A DNA stretch of 64,000 nt, from the NCBI RefSeq assembly GCF_001467025.1, contig NZ_LNXV01000013.1, positions 1 through 64,000 on the forward strand. Direction: 5' to 3'. The stretch is from Legionella brunensis. Its GTDB lineage: Bacteria; Pseudomonadota; Gammaproteobacteria; Legionellales; Legionellaceae. Numbering within the stretch: the first letter of the stretch is position 1; every line of letters begins with the position of its first letter. A model generated the notes under the pieces. The model worked only from the letters and a program-made list of their open reading frames with translations, was not told the DNA's origin and ran no database searches. A program made the position numbers and the translations under genes. Shown piece after piece: positions 44,647 through 53,501 of the stretch.

Positions 44647-46932
44647 ATGACTAGTGCAAAAATGTTAGCTGAACAAGATACGACTAGGACAGAAATTAAA
44701 AAGACAGACATGACCTGTCATCGAGCAAAAAGCAAAGATATTGAAATACACGCTTTGGTACATAATGCTGCAAAATGCATCGCGCCTGTTTGGCCTCTTG
44801 AAACCTTTATTGCTTGCAATCCCTTACAAGGCTTTGAAGCACAAACGTTTGAAGAGGCATTGGCTCAGGGTGGTTTTAGGCGTCAAAGAGTGGAGCGCAA
44901 CCTGCAACTCGAAGAGGTTAATCTTCAAATGATTAAATGGTGCGGTGGCTTTTTAGATGCAGGGCAAGGGAGTATTGATATGCCACATCGTGAGAAGGGA
45001 TTTTATTTTGGATTCTTAAAATTAGCGTATTTTGATAAACAATTACACCACAATAAAAAAGAAGCAAAAGAATTTCTGCAACAATTACCTGAATCGGCAG
45101 AAGAGGCAATTAAAATCTGCTTGCAAAGACTTCATGTTCCTCAAGGACAAGAAGAGATTTTTATTTCACAAACACTTCGCTATTTACCAGGCTGGGCAGG
45201 ATTTGTGAAATGGAAAACCGATTGGCAGAATTCCAAGAAACCAGAGGAAACGCGAGTCACCCTTACTGATTTTCTGGCGGTGCGTTTGGTACTGACTTGT
45301 TTGCTCTGGCCTGATGCCACCAAGGAAAAAAAAAGCCTCGACGATGGTTCTTTGGTTAAAACAGTACTGGCACAATTAAAAAGTAATGAGGATTCCTATC
45401 GGCAAAAGCTATTAAATCTGCTTTTGCCAGAGGTAAAAAAATCACAAGTGGCTGGTGTACGAAGAGTGGCCCAATTGGTTTTTTGCATTGATGTTCGTTC
45501 CGAGCCATTTCGTCGCGCCATTGAGTCTTTGGGGCATTATGAAACCTTCGGTTTTGCCGGATTTTTTGGACTTCCTGTGCGTATCGAGGAATTTGAGACC
45601 AATAAAAATAAAGAATGTTGCCCAGTCTTATTAAAGCCTAAATATTCCATTAAAGAATTACCGGCTGCAAATAAAGACGATTTTGAGCGCTATCAGCGAG
45701 GAAAGGTATTCATTAATAGTTGTAAAAGCCTTTATAAACAACTCAAATATAATGTGTCCACACCCTTTGCTTTAGTCGAATCCTTAGGGCTTTGGTGTGG
45801 TTTGAATATGACTTTAAAGTCCTTATCCCCTGAATTAAGCAACAGTTCACTATTAAGTATCAAGAGTTGGTTAAAACCCCCTATCCCAACTAAAGTGACT
45901 TATGAGTTGAGTGAAACCGATGCCGAGCAAGGTTTGTCTTTGCAAGAGCAGATTAGTTATGCTGAAACGGTATTGCGTCTTATGGGGCTCACTTCAGGTT
46001 TTGCGAAACTCATTATTCTTTGTGGGCATGGAAGTAGTACAGAGAATAATCCTTACTCCTCTGCTTTAGATTGCGGTGCCTGCGGTGGGAATCATGGGGG
46101 TATAAATGCTCGATTATTGGCTTCCATTCTCAATAAAGGTGAGGTTCGACGAGGTTTGGAAGACTGTGGCATACACATCCCCTTGGATACGGTATTTTAC
46201 GGAGCACTACATAATACAACTACGGATTGCGTAGAGCTTTATACAGAAGATGTAGCTAAACACATTTATCCTGAACTTTTAAGTCAACTTCAAACCGATT
46301 TAAAAGAAGCAAGGCATATAACCAATCAAGAGCGAGGAGTGAAATTGCATAGTAACACCCCTCATAAAGACATCACAAGAAGAAGCTTAGACTGGTCTGA
46401 AACACGACCTGAATGGGGTTTAGCACAAAATGCTGCCTTTATTGTTGCACCCCGCCATCTGACAAAAAATATCTCTCTTGATGGTCGTTGTTTCTTACAT
46501 TCCTATCGCTTTGAACAAGATAGTGAAGGAGTATTGCTTGAGACTATTCTGACCGCCCCCATGGTCGTGGCTGAATGGATTAATACTCAATATTTATTTT
46601 CTACTTTGGATAATGTCGCGTTTGGAAGTGGAAGCAAGATTACCCACAATGTAGTTGGAACCATCGGGGTGATGCAGGGAAATGGAAGCGATCTGATGCA
46701 CGGGCTTCCGCTGCAGTCAGTCATGAGTTCTGACAAAGAATCCTATCATCAGCCACAGCGTTTATTGACGGTTATTTATGCCCCCAAAGAGATGGTTTAT
46801 CAGGTGATTCAAAAACACGCCATCTTACAAACCTTATTTTTTAACCAATGGGTGCATCTGGTAGTTATCCATCCGATGAATCAAGTTTCTTATCAATTAA
46901 ACCAACTCGGTGATTGGATTGAAGTGGAATAA
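44647..46932 (+). CDS. dabA: DabA, zinc-dependent CO2-hydrating subunit
   Basis: 761 residues, DUF2309/UPF0753. The zinc/active-site residues proposed for DabA (Cys-x-Asp, His, Cys) are present: Cys280-Ile-Asp282 in VFCIDVRSE, His461 in LCGHGSS and Cys476 in LDCGACGG. The N-terminal region (IAPVWPLETFIACNPLQGF) is typical. The protein would sit on the cytoplasmic face with DabB and drive unidirectional CO2 to bicarbonate conversion. It starts 18 nt after dabB with GGAG. Known from chemolithoautotrophs and a few pathogens. Confidence 0.93.
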   Translation: MTSAKMLAEQDTTRTEIKKTDMTCHRAKSKDIEIHALVHNAAKCIAPVWPLETFIACNPLQGFEAQTFEEALAQGGFRRQRVERNLQLEEVNLQMIKWCGGFLDAGQGSIDMPHREKGFYFGFLKLAYFDKQLHHNKKEAKEFLQQLPESAEEAIKICLQRLHVPQGQEEIFISQTLRYLPGWAGFVKWKTDWQNSKKPEETRVTLTDFLAVRLVLTCLLWPDATKEKKSLDDGSLVKTVLAQLKSNEDSYRQKLLNLLLPEVKKSQVAGVRRVAQLVFCIDVRSEPFRRAIESLGHYETFGFAGFFGLPVRIEEFETNKNKECCPVLLKPKYSIKELPAANKDDFERYQRGKVFINSCKSLYKQLKYNVSTPFALVESLGLWCGLNMTLKSLSPELSNSSLLSIKSWLKPPIPTKVTYELSETDAEQGLSLQEQISYAETVLRLMGLTSGFAKLIILCGHGSSTENNPYSSALDCGACGGNHGGINARLLASILNKGEVRRGLEDCGIHIPLDTVFYGALHNTTTDCVELYTEDVAKHIYPELLSQLQTDLKEARHITNQERGVKLHSNTPHKDITRRSLDWSETRPEWGLAQNAAFIVAPRHLTKNISLDGRCFLHSYRFEQDSEGVLLETILTAPMVVAEWINTQYLFSTLDNVAFGSGSKITHNVVGTIGVMQGNGSDLMHGLPLQSVMSSDKESYHQPQRLLTVIYAPKEMVYQVIQKHAILQTLFFNQWVHLVVIHPMNQVSYQLNQLGDWIEVE

Positions 46933-46943
46933 TAGGAGGAAAA

Positions 46944-47309
46944 ATGAGTGTTATTAAAGTTCAAGAACGAAAAGATATTGGGATTAACCTACATCCGATG
47001 AAAAAAATTGAAATTATTGTTGCAGGAGAGCACGAGCACTTTATCACCTCAATGATGGAAGAAGCATCTGTTACCGGATTTACGCTGATAAGAAACGTTT
47101 CTGGAAAAGGTCATCATGGCTTTCATGAAGGAAAAATGATGTTTAATGATAAATCCTCGTTAGTCTTGTTTATCGCAGTTGCACCTGAAGAGGTGATTGT
47201 GACCCTTGCTTTAGGTATGAAAACCCTGTTTCAGAACGAGTCTGGGGTCATGTTTGTTTCCGATGTTTCAGTTGCAAGGCTTGACTATTTCCATACTAGG
47301 GGCGCTTAA
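46944..47309 (+). CDS. PII-like signalling protein
   Basis: 121 residues: MKKIEIIVAGEHEHFITSMMEEASVTGFTLI resembles the opening of PII proteins, followed by a T-loop-like GKGHHGFHEGKMMFND and the beta strand VLFIAVAPEEV, and C-terminal SGVMFVSDVSVARLDYF. PII-like genes are often found beside DAB or other bicarbonate systems (CPII/SbtB-like) and may report bicarbonate, ADP or AMP. Here it follows dabA by 11 nt and lies before DUF6671, within one operon. Confidence 0.85.
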   Translation: MSVIKVQERKDIGINLHPMKKIEIIVAGEHEHFITSMMEEASVTGFTLIRNVSGKGHHGFHEGKMMFNDKSSLVLFIAVAPEEVIVTLALGMKTLFQNESGVMFVSDVSVARLDYFHTRGA

Positions 47310-47311
47310 TC

Positions 47312-48145
47312 ATGTACTATAAAAATCAGAGCGTTTTACTAGCATCCAAACATGAAAAGGAACAAGCAATTGCTGCACCATTTATGAATAGGCTATCGTG
47401 CACCTTGAAGGTGCATGATTTTGATACCGATCAGTTTGGCACTTTTACGGGAGAGATTGCTCGGACTCTGAGTCCCTATGAAACCTGCCTCTTGAAAGCC
47501 AAAACGGCAGCTGAGCAATATGATTATGCTTATTCTGTGGCCTCTGAGGGAAGTTTTGGGCCTCACCCTACATTTCCTTTTATACCAAGTGCCCATGAAT
47601 TGATGGTATTTATTGATAGAGAGCATGATTGGGTGATTGCAGAGCAGCTAGTAAGTCAAAAAACAAACTATGCGATGATAACCATTAATAAACATGCTGA
47701 GATTGATGTCTTTCTCAAGCAAGTTCAATTTCCTTCTCATGCACTTATTGTGCAAGGAACTTCTGATAACCGTGTTATTGCTAAAGGCATAAATGATTTA
47801 AAGGTCTTGATTCATCATTTAACTATTGGTTTCAAAACTGAAAAAGAGCTTCTTTTGACAACGGACATGCGGGCTATGATGAATCCTACTCGAATGGAAT
47901 TAATAGGTAAGTTAGCAGATAAGTTAGCACTAAGGATTGCAACCCTTTGTGTTCAATGTGCTTGTCCAGGCTTTGGATTCAAATCAACTCGTGGCACACT
48001 TGCTTGCTCTCTTTGTGGTTCTTCAACCTCGTATTACAAAGAAGAAGTGTGGGGTTGTATCACTTGTGAACATGAAGAGTATAAAATGCGAAGGGATGGA
48101 TTGTTAAAAGCAGATCCTAGGTATTGCGATTATTGTAACCCTTAA
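47312..48145 (+). CDS. DUF6671 protein with C-terminal zinc ribbons
   Basis: 277 residues. The N-terminal two thirds (ALIVQGTSDNRVIAKGINDL, MRAMMNPTRMELIGKLADKLA) belong to DUF6671. The last 70 residues are Cys-rich: CVQCACPGFGF, LACSLCGSS, WGCITCEHEEY, YCDYCNP, four CxxC-type pairs that would bind two zinc ions. Its function is unknown; it is cotranscribed with dabA and the PII-like gene (3 nt spacer), suggesting a part in the carbon uptake unit. A decayed copy of its C-terminal end lies at 59611-59799. Confidence 0.8.
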   Translation: MYYKNQSVLLASKHEKEQAIAAPFMNRLSCTLKVHDFDTDQFGTFTGEIARTLSPYETCLLKAKTAAEQYDYAYSVASEGSFGPHPTFPFIPSAHELMVFIDREHDWVIAEQLVSQKTNYAMITINKHAEIDVFLKQVQFPSHALIVQGTSDNRVIAKGINDLKVLIHHLTIGFKTEKELLLTTDMRAMMNPTRMELIGKLADKLALRIATLCVQCACPGFGFKSTRGTLACSLCGSSTSYYKEEVWGCITCEHEEYKMRRDGLLKADPRYCDYCNP

Positions 48146-48222
48146 TGAACGTGTTTCTTTGAGGCAGCGCTGTTAAGCGCACTTATGATAGGTTATGATG
48201 GCATTTTTTTAAAGAATTCCCG

Positions 48223-49212
48223 ATGAAAAAAGGATTAATATTGATCAATCTGGGTACTCCATGCTCTACTAATGGCTCAGACATTAAGCGTTATTTGCGA
48301 CAGTTTTTGACCGATAAGCGTGTCATTGATATACCGACGATGCTGCGTTACCTTTTGGTCTATGGATTAATAGTACCTTTTAGGTCAAAGAACACAGCTC
48401 ATGCGTATAAATCTATATGGACTTCTCATGGCTCTCCTTTAATGGTTTATAGTCAGGAATTGGCAAGCTATACCCAACGGCTTTTGGGAGAAGAGTATAA
48501 GGTGGTATTAGGCATGCGTTATGGCAGTCCGTCCATAGAACAAGCACTTCATGAATTAAAGTCATGTCAAGAGATTACCATTTTTCCTTTATATCCCCAG
48601 TATTCGTCTGCTGCTACAGGTTCCTCTATTGAAGAGGTAATGCGTATTTTATCCAAAAAAGAAGTGATTCCTTCTCTTCACATAGTTCGTGATTTTTATC
48701 ATCATCCGGCATATATTACCTCACAGAGCGAAGTGATTAGAGATCATTTAAGCAAGCAATCTCATCTATTATTAAGCTATCATGGAATTCCTGAACGTCA
48801 CATTATTAAAGGAGGTTGCAAGGCGGTATGCTCGAAAGACTGCTCTTCGATAACCATAAAAAATCAAGCATGTTATCGAGCGCAATGTTTTGAAACAAGT
48901 CGTTTGCTTGCAAAAGAATTAAAGTTAAGTCCACAACAATACACCACGGCGTTTCAATCAAGACTGGGCAAAACACCTTGGATAAAACCCTACACGAATG
49001 AAGTATTATCTGAGCTTATTGAGCAAGGAATTCGAAATCTTACTGTTGCTTGTCCCTCTTTTGCAGTTGATTGTCTTGAAAGCTTGGAAGAAATAGGTAT
49101 GCGCCTTAAAGAGCAGTGGATTCATTTAGGAGGAAAAGAGTTTACTCTAGTCCCTTGTTTAAATACCAGTAAATCTTGGGTGGAGGCTCTTGTTGAACGA
49201 GTTAAATTCTGA
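48223..49212 (+). CDS. hemH: Ferrochelatase
   Basis: 329 residues, starting KKGLILINLGTPCSTNGSDIKRYLRQFL. The catalytic His of ferrochelatases is in LLLSYHGIPERH, and the Glu-rich region FAVDCLESLEEIGM follows, as in the family. It inserts Fe2+ into protoporphyrin IX at the membrane. It lies 77 nt after DUF6671, possibly with its own promoter, and upstream of cydAB, whose heme it would supply. A ~50-residue decayed copy of its N-terminus is at 59876-60030. A possible hairpin (GGCCTC/GAGGTC) follows near 49255-49275. Confidence 0.93.
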   Translation: MKKGLILINLGTPCSTNGSDIKRYLRQFLTDKRVIDIPTMLRYLLVYGLIVPFRSKNTAHAYKSIWTSHGSPLMVYSQELASYTQRLLGEEYKVVLGMRYGSPSIEQALHELKSCQEITIFPLYPQYSSAATGSSIEEVMRILSKKEVIPSLHIVRDFYHHPAYITSQSEVIRDHLSKQSHLLLSYHGIPERHIIKGGCKAVCSKDCSSITIKNQACYRAQCFETSRLLAKELKLSPQQYTTAFQSRLGKTPWIKPYTNEVLSELIEQGIRNLTVACPSFAVDCLESLEEIGMRLKEQWIHLGGKEFTLVPCLNTSKSWVEALVERVKF

Positions 49213-49385
49213 ATTGAAAACCAAAAGATAGGCGTTTGATTGTTTCTTAATAAAAGGCCTCATAAAGAGGTCTTGGTTCATCATTCTTCGACGAGTAGTG
49301 GGGCTGCGTTTTTAGCATCATCCGCATTTTAAAGCGACGATAAAACTGCTCTTGGGCGTGCGCTTTCCTTGTATAAATTGGTGGT

Positions 49386-49607
49386 GTCCAACGAGTACAA
49401 TTTGGAGAATCAAAGAAATTTTATGAGGGTGATAGTACGCTCTTTCTCGTAAATCAAAGAGAACAAGCAACAGCTCAGGTAAAATTTAACTTAATTAATG
49501 CCAAGATAAAACTTTATGAACTTAATGACTTAGCTTATTTTTGTTATTCAACAAAAGTGTTTAGTACTAAACGAACGATTGAAACCCATCACCTTCCTAT
49601 TAAATGA
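49386..49607 (+). pseudogene. TolC 3'-end duplicate fragment
   Basis: Reading frame VQRVQFGESKKFYEGDSTLFLVNQREQATAQVKFNLINAKIKLYELNDLAYF matches the C-terminal end of the TolC protein at 38150-39577 (GETKKFYQGDSTLFLVNQREQMTTQV). Only the last ~65 residues remain, with a different tail; there is no start codon. It lies between hemH and cydA. The rest of 49213-49700 contains no other gene. Confidence 0.8.
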
Positions 49608-49700
49608 TATTGAGCTAGTACAAGACAATTTGAAAATTACAAATCTATCTATCCTCATGCTAAAATTAAAAACAATCTCTATGTCCCTGGTTGATTTAAC

Positions 49701-51068
49701 ATGTATGTAGAAATTTTATCTCGAATTCAATTTGGATTTAGCATTGGCTTTCATATTTTATTTCCTACGCTAAATATTGGGCTCGCCTTATTTTTAGTCA
49801 TCATGGAGATTATGTGGCTGAGGTCCAAAAATCCCTTATATTTAGAAATATGTAAATTTTGGACAAAAATTTTTGCATTAACATTTGGTATGGGTGTTGT
49901 ATCAGGTATCGTTTTAGCTTATCAAATAGGTACTAACTTTGGCCCCTTCATCAGTAAATTTGGGAATGTATTAGGTGCTTTGTTTGCTTATGAGACCTTA
50001 ACCGCATTTTTTCTAGAAGCAGGTTTTTTAGGGGTAATGTTGTTTGGGTGGAAAAAAGTACCCAACTGGTTGCATTTTTTGGCCACTCTTTTTGTGGCAA
50101 TAGGTACTACCATCTCTGCATTTTGGATTATGTCTGCTAATTCCTGGATGCAGACTCCAAGCGGGTACCAATTGGTTGAAGGTAAATATGTGGTTGATAG
50201 TTGGTGGGCTGTAGTATTTAACCCTTCATTTTTACCCCGGTTTATTCATATGCTGTTTGCATCTTATGTAACTAGTTGTTTTGTTATCATGGCGGTTGCG
50301 GGATATCATTTACTGCGGGAAAAATCTGTCGAAATTTCGAAGAAAACGATTACTTTTACGTTATTCTCGGCTTTGATTCTAGTGCCTTTACAAATTGGAA
50401 TCGGCGACATGGTTGGCCTAACAATTAACAAACACCAACCTTTAAAAACGGCCGCTATGGAGGGGGTATGGCAAACTCAAAAGGGTGCCCCTTTATTACT
50501 ATTTGCTATTCCTTCTCAATCGCAACAACAAAATTATTATGAGATTGCTATACCCAAACTAGCCAGTCTAATTAATACCCACGACTTAAATGGAGAAATG
50601 TTAGGCCTAAACACAGTTTTGCCAGAAGAACAACCCAAAGTCGCTGCCGTGTTTTTCTCTTTTCGTATTATGGTAGGAATTGGAATATTGATGTTGTTAA
50701 CTGCTTTAACAGGTCTAATTCTCTATTTGCGCGACAGGTTATTCTCTTCTCAAAGATTTTTTCGGTGGTGTTTATTTATTTCACCTCTAGGATTTATAGC
50801 AAGTATAGCGGGCTGGCTTACCGCCGAGCTAGGCCGGCAACCGTGGGTTGTTTATAATCTTTTAAAAACAAGGGATGCAGTTTCAGCAATAGGGCTTGAG
50901 GAAGTTATTATTTCCTTTACATTGCTGATTCTTGCTTATGGAGTTATTTTTAGTTTTTATCTTTTTTATCTCTTTAAATTTATAAAAAGAGGAGCGACAT
51001 TATTAGAAAAAGAAACAGTTGAGCAACACGCATTTCAATATATGACCGATTTACCAAAGGAGAATTAA
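49701..51068 (+). CDS. cydA: Cytochrome bd-type quinol oxidase subunit I (CydA/CioA)
   Basis: 455 residues. N-terminus MYVEILSRIQFGFSIGFHILF carries the periplasmic heme ligand His18, and the GRQPW motif of the heme-binding helices appears in AELGRQPWVVYNL. The Q-loop between helices 6 and 7 is short, as in cyanide-insensitive (CIO-type) oxidases. It reduces O2 to water using quinol without pumping. Directly upstream of subunit II (2-nt spacer), downstream of hemH. Confidence 0.92.
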   Translation: MYVEILSRIQFGFSIGFHILFPTLNIGLALFLVIMEIMWLRSKNPLYLEICKFWTKIFALTFGMGVVSGIVLAYQIGTNFGPFISKFGNVLGALFAYETLTAFFLEAGFLGVMLFGWKKVPNWLHFLATLFVAIGTTISAFWIMSANSWMQTPSGYQLVEGKYVVDSWWAVVFNPSFLPRFIHMLFASYVTSCFVIMAVAGYHLLREKSVEISKKTITFTLFSALILVPLQIGIGDMVGLTINKHQPLKTAAMEGVWQTQKGAPLLLFAIPSQSQQQNYYEIAIPKLASLINTHDLNGEMLGLNTVLPEEQPKVAAVFFSFRIMVGIGILMLLTALTGLILYLRDRLFSSQRFFRWCLFISPLGFIASIAGWLTAELGRQPWVVYNLLKTRDAVSAIGLEEVIISFTLLILAYGVIFSFYLFYLFKFIKRGATLLEKETVEQHAFQYMTDLPKEN

Positions 51069-51070
51069 GC

Positions 51071-52060
51071 GTGCTTCCATTCATATTTGCTACGATTTTA
51101 GCATTTATTGTATTGATGTATGTAATTCTTGATGGCTTTGATCTGGGGATTGGCATTTTATTTCCGTTTACAAATAGTGAGAGTGAACGAGATAGAATGA
51201 TGAATTCAGTAGCGCCGGTTTGGGATGGTAATGAAACTTGGTTGGTTTTCGGCGGAGCTATTCTTTATGGTGGTTTCCCTCAAGTTTATGGTTTGCTATT
51301 ACCAATTTTATACATGCCTCTCATGTTGATGTTGATTGCACTCATTTTTCGAGGCGTTAGCTTTGAATTCCGATTTAAAGCTAATAAATCGAAAGTGATA
51401 TGGAACTGGATTTTTTCAATTAGCTCTGTTGCAGCGGCATTTTTTCAAGGTGTCATTTTGGGAGCTTTTGTTCAAGGTTTCCCAATAAATGAAGCGCAAA
51501 TGACTATAAAAGGTGCAGATTGGTTGACTCCCTTTAGTTTACTAACCGGGGTCGCATTGGTTTGTGGTTATGGTCTATTAGGTGCTACTTGGATGATAAT
51601 AAAAAGTAGTGGGACACTGCAGATGAAAATGATCCATTACGCTAAAGGACTATTGATTATGGTCAGTTTTTTTCTTCTTTTTGTAAGTATATGGACACCT
51701 TTACACAGTAGAGAAATTTTTGATCGTTGGTATAGTTTTCCGAATGTTCTATTTTTAAGTCCGCTACCTATAATAGCTATAATCGCAATTTATTTGCTGT
51801 GGAAAAATTTAACATTGAAAAGTGAACGTAAACCATTTTATTTAAGTGTCGTTATTTTTTTATGCGCATATATAGGAATTGCAATCAGTGTTTACCCTTA
51901 TCTAATTCCACATGAGGTCACTTTATGGGAGGCGGCAGCGCCAAACTCAACCCTATTGTTTATTTTAATAGGTGTAGTAATTATGTTGCCTGTTCTACTT
52001 GCTTATACTTTTTATGCGTACTATTTGTTTCGAGGGAAGACCGACGAAAATTACCATTAA
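51071..52060 (+). CDS. cydB: Cytochrome bd-type quinol oxidase subunit II (CydB/CioB)
   Basis: 329 residues from the GTG at 51071 (AAGGAG upstream). Start LPFIFATILAFIVLMYVILDGFDLG and the NETWLVFGGAILYGGFPQVYG signature are typical of CydB. Eight to nine helices. It forms the heterodimer with CydA; no CydX-type small subunit could be seen in the 130 nt downstream. Confidence 0.92.
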   Translation: MLPFIFATILAFIVLMYVILDGFDLGIGILFPFTNSESERDRMMNSVAPVWDGNETWLVFGGAILYGGFPQVYGLLLPILYMPLMLMLIALIFRGVSFEFRFKANKSKVIWNWIFSISSVAAAFFQGVILGAFVQGFPINEAQMTIKGADWLTPFSLLTGVALVCGYGLLGATWMIIKSSGTLQMKMIHYAKGLLIMVSFFLLFVSIWTPLHSREIFDRWYSFPNVLFLSPLPIIAIIAIYLLWKNLTLKSERKPFYLSVVIFLCAYIGIAISVYPYLIPHEVTLWEAAAPNSTLLFILIGVVIMLPVLLAYTFYAYYLFRGKTDENYH

Positions 52061-52192
52061 CCGTGGTTACTATTTGTATCGATATCCTTTTCACTTTCTT
52101 TATATCAAAACTTCATCCACAAGAGGACTCTCTATCAACCTAGCGAATTCATTTGTAATCGACACCACTAGAGAGTTGATGTTTTAATCCCC

Positions 52193-52969
52193 TTACTTAT
52201 TTTTTCTAAAACGAGGAATAAACAATTTAATGGGAAAAAACATAGGCGTTGATTCTTGATAATTGACATATAATTGCCCTTTAGATTTTACCAAGCCTTG
52301 CTCAGTGATAGGTCCTGTTATCCTGGTCATTAGGTAATATAATGTTAGTGGCGAAAAGAGTGATAGCCATCCCCAAGCGTGGTGAATCGCAAAAAGTGTA
52401 AACGAACACCAGACTAACCATTCAAAAAAATAGTTTGGATGTCTGGAATAGTACCAAAAACCCTTATTACATGCTTTTCCAGGATTGTTCGCTTTAAAAG
52501 ACTGCAATTGAAAATCAGCATATGCTTCCAAAAAAATAAATAAAGCGGCTAACATAAACCCTATAACATCGAGCAGGCTTATTTTATTATTCGAATGCGA
52601 GGCAAAAAACCACGGAAGTGAAATTATAAATATAAAAAAGCCTTGTAGCTGAAAATTGATAAAAAAACCGAGAAACTTAGCTATTTTCCAATTATTGCTC
52701 AACGCAACATATCGTTTATCAATTAAATTTTTTCGAATGCGGGTATACCATAAATAAAAGCCTAGTCGAAATCCCCATATTATAAGTATAAGACTTAGTA
52801 GTTTTGACCTATTACTAATTGTTTCAATATTTAAATAAATAAGCCCAGCTAAGGTGAGTCCCGAAGCCCAGCCAACATCGACTACTGAGGGATTGTTTTT
52901 TAAGCGATACCAAATCCATATCAAGGACATGTGGATAACTATAAAGACAATAACGATTAAAAGCTTCAT
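52193..52969 (-). CDS. DUF1295 membrane protein (steroid 5-alpha-reductase-like)
   Basis: 258 residues from the ATG at 52969, which overlaps the DUF2878 stop as ATGA. PSVVDVGWASGL at the N-terminus and the KGFWYYSRHPNYFFEWLVWCSF segment are the hallmarks of DUF1295, related to isoprenyl/steroid reductases. Six or seven helices. It is the last gene of the operon begun by the DhaL/DegV protein. In other bacteria this family is found next to photolyase, cyclopropane synthase and DUF2878 genes, hinting at lipid or photo-oxidative stress roles. Confidence 0.88.
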   Translation of the reverse strand: MKLLIVIVFIVIHMSLIWIWYRLKNNPSVVDVGWASGLTLAGLIYLNIETISNRSKLLSLILIIWGFRLGFYLWYTRIRKNLIDKRYVALSNNWKIAKFLGFFINFQLQGFFIFIISLPWFFASHSNNKISLLDVIGFMLAALFIFLEAYADFQLQSFKANNPGKACNKGFWYYSRHPNYFFEWLVWCSFTLFAIHHAWGWLSLFSPLTLYYLMTRITGPITEQGLVKSKGQLYVNYQESTPMFFPIKLFIPRFRKNK

Positions 52970-53501
52970 GTACACCCTCGTTTTAAGTGATTAAAAATTT
53001 TAAGAGATAAGGGGAGAATTAAAGACCAAATGCCACCGAGATAAATGTAAAACCAAAAACTATTTGCTACAGCAGCACCAAGTCTAACACCAAGCCAGTA
53101 AGCCGAGATGATTGAAGGAAAAGCTATAATTCCAATTAAAACACTAGGGATCATAAATACTTTAATAAAAGTAATGAGATTAAATCCAAAAGATAACCAG
53201 AGTAGTGTTATCCAAGGTGGACAAAAATAGGGGTTGAAAGGATTTGAATTGTAGGAGATTAAACCTGAACGTAGCCAAATCTTATCTATAATCGATCCCA
53301 TGACCATTAAGGCTACACCATAGAATAAAGCATTACTCAACGAACGCTGCTTAATTGTTTCAAATATAATTTGGAAACTAAAAATTACCATCATTGATAA
53401 CAGAGCTTCGTAAAACTTATTCAGTGCTACAAAAAAGATACAACTTATCCAAGTTAAGTAATAACAAAAAAAAAATGGACAACCCAGTTTTTGATCGTCA
53501 T
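52966..53501 (-). pseudogene. DUF2878 membrane protein with poly-T frameshift
   Basis: From the ATG at 53501, which overlaps the DegV stop as ATGA, the frame reads MTIKNWVVHFFF through a run of ten T (53466-53475) and then stops early. Adding one T continues CYYLTWISCIFFVALNKFY, IDKIWLRSGLISY, PPWITLLWLSFGFNL and LGVRLGAAVANSFWF, all DUF2878-like, to the stop that overlaps DUF1295. So the gene is intact except for one missing base in a homopolymer: a decayed gene, sequence error, or slippage-controlled gene. The family is a small membrane protein of unknown function. Confidence 0.75.
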
